From assembly GCA_023418315.1 (NCBI GenBank), contig JAEZZY010000005.1:1-55699 (forward strand): DNA of 55,699 bases, in the 5' to 3' direction. How positions within the stretch are numbered: position 1 is the first letter of the stretch; each line of letters starts with the position of its first letter. Below are positions 16,792 to 24,320 of this stretch, one piece after another. A model generated the notes under the pieces. The model did no database searches. It was not told the DNA's origin and was given only the letters and a program-made list of their open reading frames with translations. The position numbers were made by a program, and so were the translations under genes. The stretch is from Bacteroidota bacterium (GTDB lineage Bacteria > Bacteroidota > Bacteroidia > Chitinophagales > Chitinophagaceae).

Positions 16792-18441
16792 CTACCGCAA
16801 GCCTTTCTCTTTCATCACCCGGTTCAGCCATTTCAGCATTACAAACATGATGAGCGCAGCAAATAAAAGCAAAGCAAAATTCACCCAAAAGAAATTGGCT
16901 TTATGGTCGTACTGATCCCAAAGACTTGCCAGTACGCCGGAGAGTTTATTGCCTATGGAAGTAGATAAAAACCAGCCGCCCATCATCAGCGAAGTAATAC
17001 GCACCGGACTCAGCTTGGACACCAGCGACAAGCCCATAGGGCTCAGCAACAATTCTCCGATCGTAACTACGCCATAGGTAGCAATTAGCCACAGCACACT
17101 TCCTTTTTCCGTTCCGTTTTTGGTGGCATACACCGCCGCTACCATCACCAGGCAACTCAGCGCCGACACAAACAATCCCATCGCTATTTTGGTAGGCGTG
17201 TTCGGTTCTTTGTTTTTTCTGCCGAGATAGGAAAAGAAGGCTACAATAAGCGGTGTCAGCAATATCACCCATCCGGGGTTGATGGACTGGCTCAAATTCG
17301 TTGCCCATAGGCTTACTTTACTACCATCTTCCGGTGTTTCATCCGAGGCTACATTTTTAAAATAAGCGGGATAGTTGATTTCCTTCAGCACCCTATCGCC
17401 GTCTTTCTGCAAGCGAAATTGCTCGTCATACACCGCTACAGAATCTTTTTTATACGCCACTTCCTGCGCTTGCTTTAGGGCTACAAACACCTGCTCGGTC
17501 GTTCCTTTCACTTCGCGGTCGGTATAGCGGTCTGCCCAGGTATTGAGCGCCGATCCGTTTTGCTTGAATACCGCCCAAAATAAAATCACTGCGGCGAAGA
17601 TAGCCAGCAAGGCCGCTACGGGTCGTTTCTCTTCCTCGGTGGAACGATGATAAACATTCCAGTAAAAATAAATAACGGGAACGCAGGCGAAAATAAATGC
17701 ATCCGTACTGTCTGAGCCTACAAGATTGCCGGGTATAAGCCAGCCGATAATGCCCGCTACTATCGAGGGTACGAGAATCATCATCACAATCTTGCTCATA
17801 GGCATATCGCCGGGGGCAACGCCTTTTTTAATATCATAAGCCGCATAGTGCTTGGTGCCAGCAAGGAAAACCGAAACGCCGATAAACATGCCTATACCCG
17901 CCGCTACAAACGCCCATGCCCAGCCTAAAAGAATGTATAAAGCAGCTCCGAAAAAATTGCAGATAAACGCACCTACATTAATGCCCATGTAAAAGATATT
18001 ATAGCCTTCATCTTTTCGATGCACATACTCCGGTGTGGAATATACATTGCCCAAAAGGGTGGAAATATTAGGTTTGAAAAATCCGTTACCTATAATAACC
18101 AGCGTCATAGCCGTATAAAGGGCGGCTGTGCTGTGAATGCCCATCATACAATAACCAATGCCCATCAGCAACCCCCCAATAATGATAGACTTCCGGTAAC
18201 CCCAGTAGCGGTCGGCAATCAAGCCACCGAGAAAGGGAGTAAGAAACACCAGAGCGATAAAGGTGCCGTAGAGATCGGCGCTTTCTGCTTCCGTCATCGC
18301 AAACCCTTGTTTTACATCTTTGAGGTAAAGTGTAAAAATGCCAATCATCAGGTAATAGCCGAAGCGTTCCCACATCTCACTCAGAAAAAGAAAGGGCAAA
18401 GCCTTTGGGTGCTTGCGCGAGGCGGTAGCGTGTTGCTGCAT
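16792..18441 (-). CDS. Proton-dependent oligopeptide transporter (POT/PTR2 family)
   Basis: 549 residues with about 14 hydrophobic segments, an MFS symporter for di- and tripeptides. The diagnostic proton-coupling motif ExxER is present as E22-MW-E25-R26 in LSEMWERFGYY on helix 1. A second signature, FYMGINVGAFICNFFGAALY, is on helices 4-5. The stretch ~300-375 is a charged loop (TDREVKGTTEQVFVALKQ...) between transport halves, seen as an insertion in several Bacteroidota homologues. It is inner-membrane and likely pairs functionally with peptidases such as the M20 enzyme at 21154, although they are not cotranscribed. Confidence 0.93.
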   Translation of the reverse strand: MQQHATASRKHPKALPFLFLSEMWERFGYYLMIGIFTLYLKDVKQGFAMTEAESADLYGTFIALVFLTPFLGGLIADRYWGYRKSIIIGGLLMGIGYCMMGIHSTAALYTAMTLVIIGNGFFKPNISTLLGNVYSTPEYVHRKDEGYNIFYMGINVGAFICNFFGAALYILLGWAWAFVAAGIGMFIGVSVFLAGTKHYAAYDIKKGVAPGDMPMSKIVMMILVPSIVAGIIGWLIPGNLVGSDSTDAFIFACVPVIYFYWNVYHRSTEEEKRPVAALLAIFAAVILFWAVFKQNGSALNTWADRYTDREVKGTTEQVFVALKQAQEVAYKKDSVAVYDEQFRLQKDGDRVLKEINYPAYFKNVASDETPEDGSKVSLWATNLSQSINPGWVILLTPLIVAFFSYLGRKNKEPNTPTKIAMGLFVSALSCLVMVAAVYATKNGTEKGSVLWLIATYGVVTIGELLLSPMGLSLVSKLSPVRITSLMMGGWFLSTSIGNKLSGVLASLWDQYDHKANFFWVNFALLLFAALIMFVMLKWLNRVMKEKGLR

Positions 18442-18543
18442 AGAAATAATTTAAGGGGTCAAAATAGGGAAATTATCGTATTGAACTGTGCTTTATTTAA
18501 AGCAGTAGAAAAATCCAACACCCGTAATACGGTACATTTTCCA

Positions 18544-18551
18544 TAATTTTG
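18544..18551 (+). promoter_or_regulatory. -7 box upstream of alpha-oxoamine synthase gene
   Basis: TAATTTTG, matching TAnnTTTG, ends 46 nt before the start codon at 18598. No clear -33 element was seen. Confidence 0.4.
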
Positions 18552-18597
18552 CGCACATTTTCAACAATATTTATACTATAAAAACATAAAACAGCAG

Positions 18598-19845
18598 ATG
18601 GACTTATTTGCAAAATTTGAAAGTAAGCTGGGACCAATCGGCGATTATGCAGAGCAGTATCCCGGATATTTTGCCTTTCCTAAACTGGAAGGTGAAATCG
18701 GCAACCGCATGATGTTTCAAGGCAAAGAACGAATTGTGTGGAGCCTGAATAACTACCTCGGCTTAGCCAACCACCCGGAAGTGCGCAAAGCGGATACAGA
18801 AGCTGCCGCCGCTTGGGGACTTGCCTACCCTATGGGCGCCCGTATGATGAGCGGCAACTCCGATAATCATGACAAGCTGGAAAAAAACCTTGCGGAATTT
18901 GTAGGAAAAGAAGATGCAATGCTGTTCAACTACGGCTATCAAGGCATGGTATCGGCTATTGACAGCCTTTGCAGCCGCCGTGATGTGATTGTATATGATG
19001 CCGAAAGCCATGCCTGCATCATTGACGGGCTACGCCTGCACCCCGGTCATCGCTATGTATTTAAACACAATGACGTGGCAGATTGTGAAAAACAATTGCA
19101 ACGCGCTACCGAAATGGCAGCCACCACCGGCGGCGGCATCCTGGTAATCACCGAAGGGGTGTTTGGTATGAGCGGCAACCAAGGACGTGTAGCAGAGATA
19201 GCTGCATTAAAAGGCAAATACGAATTTCGGTTGTTTGTGGACGATGCGCACGGATTCGGCACAATGGGTAAAACCGGAGCCGGCATAGGCGAAGAACAAC
19301 AGTGTATTGACCAGATTGATCTTTACTTCTCCACCTTTGCAAAATCTATGGCGAGCATAGGCGGCTTCCTGGCTGCCGATAAGAATATTCTGAAATTCCT
19401 CCGCTACAATATGCGCTCTCAGGTATTTGCCAAATCGCTTCCGATGCCTATAGTGGTAGGAAATCTGAAACGCCTGGAATTGCTCCGCACCCTGCCCGAA
19501 CTGAAAGCAAAACTCTGGCATAACGTAAACAAACTGCAACAAGGACTCAAAGATAACGGCTTTGATATAGGCACTACCAACACACCGGTAACTCCGGTAA
19601 AAATGGCCGGCGGATTATTCGATGCCACACAATTAGTATTTGACCTGCGGGAGAATTACAATATTTTCTGCTCTGTAGTGGTCTATCCGGTAATCCCGAA
19701 AGGGCAAATCATCCTGCGCCTGATCCCTACCGCCGCACACACCGATGAGGATATAGATTTGACCTTAAAAGCTTTCTCTGCGGTAAGAACCAAACTGGAA
19801 AACAAAGAATATCCGCAAGAAATGCCCAGAATGCAAAAAGCCTAA
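18598..19845 (+). CDS. Alpha-oxoamine synthase (PLP enzyme), possibly serine palmitoyltransferase
   Basis: 415 residues of the family that joins an amino acid to an acyl-CoA with loss of CO2 (BioF, KBL, HemA, SPT). Landmarks: SLNNYLGLANHP (~49-60), FNYGYQGM, H138 in AESHACI, VDDAHGFGTMGKTG with D215/H218, and the PLP lysine K249 in STFAKSMASIGGF. The STF-KS-ASIGG context is closer to serine palmitoyltransferase than to BioF. Sphingolipids are common in Bacteroidota, so SPT is favoured but not proven. The N-terminal 45 residues (FPKLEGEIGNRMMFQGKE) are unlike the short classic SPTs. It is monocistronic, closed by the hairpin at 19941-19973. Confidence 0.75.
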   Translation: MDLFAKFESKLGPIGDYAEQYPGYFAFPKLEGEIGNRMMFQGKERIVWSLNNYLGLANHPEVRKADTEAAAAWGLAYPMGARMMSGNSDNHDKLEKNLAEFVGKEDAMLFNYGYQGMVSAIDSLCSRRDVIVYDAESHACIIDGLRLHPGHRYVFKHNDVADCEKQLQRATEMAATTGGGILVITEGVFGMSGNQGRVAEIAALKGKYEFRLFVDDAHGFGTMGKTGAGIGEEQQCIDQIDLYFSTFAKSMASIGGFLAADKNILKFLRYNMRSQVFAKSLPMPIVVGNLKRLELLRTLPELKAKLWHNVNKLQQGLKDNGFDIGTTNTPVTPVKMAGGLFDATQLVFDLRENYNIFCSVVVYPVIPKGQIILRLIPTAAHTDEDIDLTLKAFSAVRTKLENKEYPQEMPRMQKA

Positions 19846-19940
19846 AAGCGACAAGATGATCCACCGCAGAAGATGATTTTGTGTAACGGTTTTCGCGCGA
19901 AGACGCCACTGTTATTATAAATTGCTTACGCGCTATAGAT

Positions 19941-19973
19941 AATGCCCTATGGAAATGAACTTCATAGGGCATT
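19941..19973. terminator. Bidirectional terminator candidate between convergent genes
   Basis: An 11-bp perfect stem (19941-19951 with 19963-19973) and 11-nt loop lie between the alpha-oxoamine synthase gene and queA. The right side is AT-rich, without a pure T-run. Confidence 0.6.
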
Positions 19974-20001
19974 ATTATTGTTGCGCTATATTTTTATTTT
20001 T

Positions 20002-21051
20002 TTACAGAATCAGCATTGCATCACCATATCCGAAGAAACGGTATTTTTCTTTAATAGCTGTCTGGTAGGCTTCCATCATCAGGTCATAGCCCGCAAAGGC
20101 GCAAGCCATGATGAGCAGGCTCGTTTTGGGTAAATGAAAATTGGTAATAAGCGAATTGGCTATAGAAAAATCATAAGGAGGATGAATGAACAAATTGCTC
20201 CATCCTTCAGCCGGTTTCAGCAAGCCTTGTGCGGTTACGGAGCTTTCCAGCGCCCGCATGGTAGTAGTGCCGATAGAGCAGATTTGCCGTTGTTCCGTTT
20301 TGGCTTTATTCACAATAGCTGCGGCATTTTCATCTATTTTAAAATATTCCGCATCCATTTTATGTTTGGAAAGATCTTCCACTTCTATAGGGCGGAAGGT
20401 ACCGAGGCCGGTATGCAAGGTTACTTCTGCAAATTTCACCCCTACAATCTCTAAGCGTTTGATCAGCTCACGGCTAAAGTGCAAGCCCGCAGTAGGAGCG
20501 GCTACAGCGCCTTCATATTTGGCATATACTGTCTGGTAGCGTTCTTTATCATCCTCATCCGGTTTACGCTTAATGTATCTGGGCAAAGGTGTTTCCCCAA
20601 GAAGCTCCAGCATCTGGCGGAAAGCATTGTCATCGCCATCAAATAAAAAACGGATGGTGCGACCGCGGGAAGTGGTGTTGTCTATCACTTCTGCTACCAA
20701 CTCATCGTTATCACCGAAATAAAGTTTATTACCTACACGGATTTTTCTTGCGGGATCTACGATTACATCCCAAAGGCGGTTGGGCTTATTTAGCTCACGC
20801 AGAAGGAATACTTCTATCTTTGCGCCCGTTTTTTCTTTTTTTCCATAAAGACGTGCCGGAAACACTTTCGTGTTGTTCACAATCATCACATCTTTATCAT
20901 CAAAATAGGTAAGTACATCTCTGAAAACCTTGTGTTCTATTTTGCCGGTGGCACGGTCTATCACCATCAGGCGGCTGTCTTCGCGTGATTTGGCAGGGTG
21001 CTGGGCTATAAGATTCAGGGGAAGGTCGAACTTGAATTGCGACAGTTTCAT
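20002..21051 (-). CDS. queA: S-adenosylmethionine:tRNA ribosyltransferase-isomerase
   Basis: 349 residues, the usual length. QueA transfers and rearranges the ribosyl part of SAM onto 7-aminomethyl-7-deazaguanine in tRNA to form epoxyqueuosine. Signatures: QHPAKSREDSRLMV near the N-terminus, VNNTKVFPARLYGKK, GAVAAPTAGLHFS and VTLHTGLGTFRPI, and the C-terminal SLLIMACAFAGYD. The N-terminal MKLSQFKFDLP is canonical. A CAAAGGTA (TACCTTTG on the minus strand) at 21080-21087 lies 28 nt upstream and faces the promoter of the divergent M20 gene. Confidence 0.96.
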   Translation of the reverse strand: MKLSQFKFDLPLNLIAQHPAKSREDSRLMVIDRATGKIEHKVFRDVLTYFDDKDVMIVNNTKVFPARLYGKKEKTGAKIEVFLLRELNKPNRLWDVIVDPARKIRVGNKLYFGDNDELVAEVIDNTTSRGRTIRFLFDGDDNAFRQMLELLGETPLPRYIKRKPDEDDKERYQTVYAKYEGAVAAPTAGLHFSRELIKRLEIVGVKFAEVTLHTGLGTFRPIEVEDLSKHKMDAEYFKIDENAAAIVNKAKTEQRQICSIGTTTMRALESSVTAQGLLKPAEGWSNLFIHPPYDFSIANSLITNFHLPKTSLLIMACAFAGYDLMMEAYQTAIKEKYRFFGYGDAMLIL

Positions 21052-21079
21052 ATTACGGTATGAGTATTTTAAAAGTGGG

Positions 21080-21087
21080 CAAAGGTA
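21080..21087 (-). promoter_or_regulatory. -7 box upstream of queA
   Basis: TACCTTTG on the minus strand, third occurrence of this exact box in the window. The nearest TTTG upstream is 25 nt away, longer than consensus. Confidence 0.45.
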
Positions 21088-21098
21088 ATGATTAATTT

Positions 21099-21132
21099 TT
21101 TGTTTAAGAAATCAAATATCAGGCTATTTTTG
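21099..21132 (+). promoter_or_regulatory. Promoter of the M20 peptidase gene
   Basis: TTTG (21099-21102), a 22-nt spacer and TATTTTTG (21125-21132). The box ends 21 nt before the start codon. It overlaps the upstream region of divergent queA, so the two genes may compete for or share control. Confidence 0.6.
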
Positions 21133-21153
21133 GCAATCTAAATCAAAAATATT

Positions 21154-22524
21154 ATGCAAGTCTGGAATGATTATATCGCCCAAAATCAACAACGTTTTTT
21201 GGATGAATTACTGGATCTCCTACGTATCCCCTCTGTAAGCGCCGATAGCAAGTATAAAGCTGATGTAGCCAAATGCGCCGAAGCCGTAAAGGAAAATCTG
21301 CTAAAGGCCGGCTGTGATAAAGTGGAAATATGCCCTACTGACGGGCATCCTATCGTATATGGAGAAAAAATGACGGATGCCAATGCCCCCACCGTTCTGA
21401 TATATGGACACTATGATGTGCAACCTGCCGACCCTTTGGAACTTTGGACAAGCGGACCTTTTGAACCCGTGATTAAAGACGGAAAAATATACGCCCGTGG
21501 TGCTTGTGATGATAAAGGACAAATGTTTATGCACGTAAAAGCGCTGGAGGTAATGCACAAAACCAATACCCTTGCCTGTAATGTAAAATTCATGATAGAA
21601 GGAGAAGAAGAAGTAGGCTCCTCCAACCTCGGCAAGTTTCTGGAAAGCAATAAAGAAAAACTGAAGGCAGATATAGTACTCGTTTCCGACACGTCTATGA
21701 TTAGCATGGAGCACCCGTCCATAGAAACCGGTTTGCGCGGATTAGCCTATATGGAGGTGGAAGTAACAGGACCCAATCGGGATTTGCACAGTGGCGTATA
21801 TGGCGGTGCGGTAAACAATCCGGTCAATGCACTCTGCCGGATGATTGCTTCGCTGCATGATGAAAACAACCACATTACCATTCCTGCTTTTTATGAAAAA
21901 GTGCAAGACCTTACCGAAGAAGAACGCCAAGCACTGAACGCGGCTCCGTTTGATTTGGCAGAATATAAAAAAGACCTGGGCGTGGAAGACGTATGGGGAG
22001 AAAAAGGCTATACTACATTAGAAAGAACCGGTACACGTCCTACACTGGATGTAAACGGAATCTGGGGGGGCTATACCGGCGAAGGAGCTAAAACCGTCCT
22101 GCCTTCCAAAGCTCATGCGAAAATATCCATGCGCTTAGTGCCACATCAAAGCTCAGAAGAAATCGCTGCGATTTTCCAGAAACATTTTGAAAGCATCGCG
22201 CCCAAATCCGTAACGGTGAAAGTAACCCCGCACCACGGCGGCGAACCGGTGGTTACCCCTACGGACAGCATCGCGTATAAAGCCGCATCGGCAGCAATAA
22301 AAACTGCTTTCGGCAAAGACCCGATTCCTACGCGCGGCGGCGGCAGCATTCCTATCATTGCTTTGTTTGAAAAAATATTGGGCTTAAAAACCGTATTGAT
22401 GGGCTTCGGCTTGGATAATGACAACATCCACTCTCCTAATGAAAAATATGATGTAGCCAATTATTTCAAAGGCATTGAAACGCTCCCGCATTTCCACAAA
22501 AATTTTGCTGAAATGAGTAAGTAA
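21154..22524 (+). CDS. M20-family metallopeptidase (dipeptidase, CNDP/PepV-like)
   Basis: 456 residues, a two-zinc exopeptidase. Metal ligands by motif: H86 in YGHYDVQ, bridging D119 in GACDDKG, catalytic base and ligand E151/E152 in EGEEEVGS, and later D and H in VSDTSM and GFGLDNDNIHSPNE. The lid domain (~200-330) contains RDLHSGVYGGAVNNP and a dimer interface typical of CNDP-type dipeptidases. There is no signal peptide, so it is cytoplasmic, fitting breakdown of imported peptides. Exact substrate range cannot be read from sequence. Confidence 0.92.
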   Translation: MQVWNDYIAQNQQRFLDELLDLLRIPSVSADSKYKADVAKCAEAVKENLLKAGCDKVEICPTDGHPIVYGEKMTDANAPTVLIYGHYDVQPADPLELWTSGPFEPVIKDGKIYARGACDDKGQMFMHVKALEVMHKTNTLACNVKFMIEGEEEVGSSNLGKFLESNKEKLKADIVLVSDTSMISMEHPSIETGLRGLAYMEVEVTGPNRDLHSGVYGGAVNNPVNALCRMIASLHDENNHITIPAFYEKVQDLTEEERQALNAAPFDLAEYKKDLGVEDVWGEKGYTTLERTGTRPTLDVNGIWGGYTGEGAKTVLPSKAHAKISMRLVPHQSSEEIAAIFQKHFESIAPKSVTVKVTPHHGGEPVVTPTDSIAYKAASAAIKTAFGKDPIPTRGGGSIPIIALFEKILGLKTVLMGFGLDNDNIHSPNEKYDVANYFKGIETLPHFHKNFAEMSK

Positions 22525-22549
22525 AAAAGGAGCGCTAAAATTGTTCTGT

Positions 22550-22584
22550 GATAAAAGCCCGCGAAAGAAATGCGGGCTTTTATC
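22550..22584 (+). terminator. Terminator after M20 peptidase
   Basis: A 13-bp perfect stem (22550-22562 with 22572-22584) containing AAAAGCCCGC and its complement, with a 9-nt loop. The remaining 172 bases to the HU-like gene show nothing recognisable. Confidence 0.75.
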
Positions 22585-22756
22585 CTAATTATACATTTTG
22601 CAGAAAAACTACAATAAGAGGTCTTCTAAAAAAAGGTTCGGGCAAAGAAACACAATAAATACCAACAGAACTTACCTCGGTAAACCTTGTCGTATATGCT
22701 CAGTTACGTATGAACGAAACCGATTTTTTAAAACCAATTAAAAATTGAGGAGCAGC

Positions 22757-23077
22757 TTATTCCGCATCTTCCCCATTTCGGGATTTCTTAGGGACTACTT
22801 TTGAGGCTTTCACGGCCGTTACAAATTCCTTAGCCGGTTTGAATGCCGGTATATAATGCTCCGGTATTTCCACGGCAATATTTTTCTTGATATTCCTGCC
22901 TATTTTAGCCGCTCGTTTTTTCAGAATAAAGCTCCCAAAACCGCGTACATACACGGCTTCGCCCTCTATAAGCGAATGCTTTACTTCCTTAAAAAAAGCC
23001 TCCAGCGATACAAGAATATCTACCTTAGGAATACCTGTTTTTTCGGCAATACTGTTTACAACATCAGCCTTTCTCAT
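22757..23077 (-). CDS. HU/IHF-family DNA-binding protein
   Basis: 106 residues, a small dimeric nucleoid protein that bends DNA. The family pattern is clear: MRKADVVNSIAEKTGI (helices 1-2), VRGFGSFILKKRAAKIGRNI (the central strand and start of the DNA-binding arm), and PAFKPAKEF at the end of the fold. A charged 16-residue tail (KVVPKKSRNGEDAE) extends past the usual ~92 residues. It is more IHF-like than HU in the arm. It is monocistronic and divergent from ctaA. Confidence 0.92.
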   Translation of the reverse strand: MRKADVVNSIAEKTGIPKVDILVSLEAFFKEVKHSLIEGEAVYVRGFGSFILKKRAAKIGRNIKKNIAVEIPEHYIPAFKPAKEFVTAVKASKVVPKKSRNGEDAE

Positions 23078-23208
23078 ATTGTTTTTATTTTATAGTTTAT
23101 TAATAATGGAAAACTGGTACAAGATACACTTATAAAAAACTGTACCACGCATTTTTACAAAAATTTTTTGCACTGATACGAATAAGCGGTTTATATGTAT
23201 TCATCCGG

Positions 23209-23216
23209 TACTTTTG
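23209..23216 (+). promoter_or_regulatory. -7 box upstream of ctaA
   Basis: TACTTTTG ends 20 nt before the ATG at 23237. It lies inside the frame of an alternative upstream ATG (23195), which argues for the later start. Confidence 0.5.
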
Positions 23217-23236
23217 CAAAAAATTTTTCTCCGGTA

Positions 23237-24283
23237 ATGAGTTCTAAAAGAAAGTCCGTAGCGATATGGCTGTTGATAGGCGTTGTCATGATTATGGTGC
23301 AAGTGCTTTTAGGCGGTGTAACACGGCTTACCGGCTCCGGGCTTTCCATTACCGAGTGGAAACCCATCATGGGAGCGCTGCCGCCTATGAACGATGCAGA
23401 ATGGGACAAAGCCTTTGGGGGCTATAAACAAATAGCGCAATACAAATACCTCAACAGTCATTTTACGTTAGAGGATTTTCAATTTATTTTTTTCTGGGAA
23501 TGGCTGCACCGGTTGTGGGCAAGGCTGCTGGGCGTAGTATTTGCCGTGGGGTTTGTTTATTTTTTAGTACGAAAATATTTTGACAAAGAAATGATTTTGC
23601 CCTTTGTTATCCTTTTTGCACTTGGGGCGTTGCAGGGGCTTATCGGCTGGATTATGGTACAAAGCGGACTGAACGAAACCGACCTATATGTGAGCCATAT
23701 AAAACTTGCCTTGCACTTCATGGCTGCCTTGCTTTTGCTTTGCTATACGCTATGGTTTGCCTTGCAGCTATTAGTCAAAAAAGAAGCGTTTATAGTGCAT
23801 CCGCCGCTGAGGCGATGGTTGCTGCTCACTTTGTTGCTCTTGGTGATTCAGCTTACTTACGGTGCATTCATGGCGGGTTTAAAAGCCGCACCTGCCGCCC
23901 CTACATTTCCGCTTATTAATGGAGACTGGGTGCCGCCTACGGTAGGGACAGAAAGCTGGATCAATCATCCGATCAATGTACAATTCATTCACCGGCAACT
24001 GGCCTATCTGCTGGCTACACTTCTCATCTTCCTCGGAGGCGCCCTATACCGCACTGCCAAAAAACAAAACAGGGGCTTGTTGAAGCGTTTTTCCCTCTAT
24101 ACGGTGGGGCTGGTATTGCTGCAAATAGCGTTGGGGATAGGCACGATTCTCATGGCACATAAAATGGGTACGGCACGCTTTGGTAGCTATGAAGGATTTG
24201 CAGAAGCCCATCAATTGGTAGCCATGCTGCTGCTCTGTGCGCTGGTAGTTGATTTTTTCTTGGTGCGCTCTGCCCGAAAGTAA
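23237..24283 (+). CDS. ctaA: Heme A synthase (CtaA/COX15 family)
   Basis: 348 residues from the ATG at 23237 (MSSKRKSVAIWLLIG). It oxidises the C8 methyl of heme O to a formyl group, giving heme A for aa3-type cytochrome oxidase. About eight membrane helices hold the four conserved histidines: EWLHRLWARLLG, IKLALHFMAALLL, QFIHRQLAYLL and EAHQLVAMLLL. The N-terminal GGVTRLTGSGLSITEWKPI is diagnostic. The length and the LINGDWVPP loop fit the COX15-type clade. It implies aerobic respiration with heme A. Two further genes follow closely and may be cotranscribed. Confidence 0.96.
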   Translation: MSSKRKSVAIWLLIGVVMIMVQVLLGGVTRLTGSGLSITEWKPIMGALPPMNDAEWDKAFGGYKQIAQYKYLNSHFTLEDFQFIFFWEWLHRLWARLLGVVFAVGFVYFLVRKYFDKEMILPFVILFALGALQGLIGWIMVQSGLNETDLYVSHIKLALHFMAALLLLCYTLWFALQLLVKKEAFIVHPPLRRWLLLTLLLLVIQLTYGAFMAGLKAAPAAPTFPLINGDWVPPTVGTESWINHPINVQFIHRQLAYLLATLLIFLGGALYRTAKKQNRGLLKRFSLYTVGLVLLQIALGIGTILMAHKMGTARFGSYEGFAEAHQLVAMLLLCALVVDFFLVRSARK

Positions 24284-24320
24284 ACATCAGTGATATAAAT
24301 TGGTTATCTTCCCACTACCG

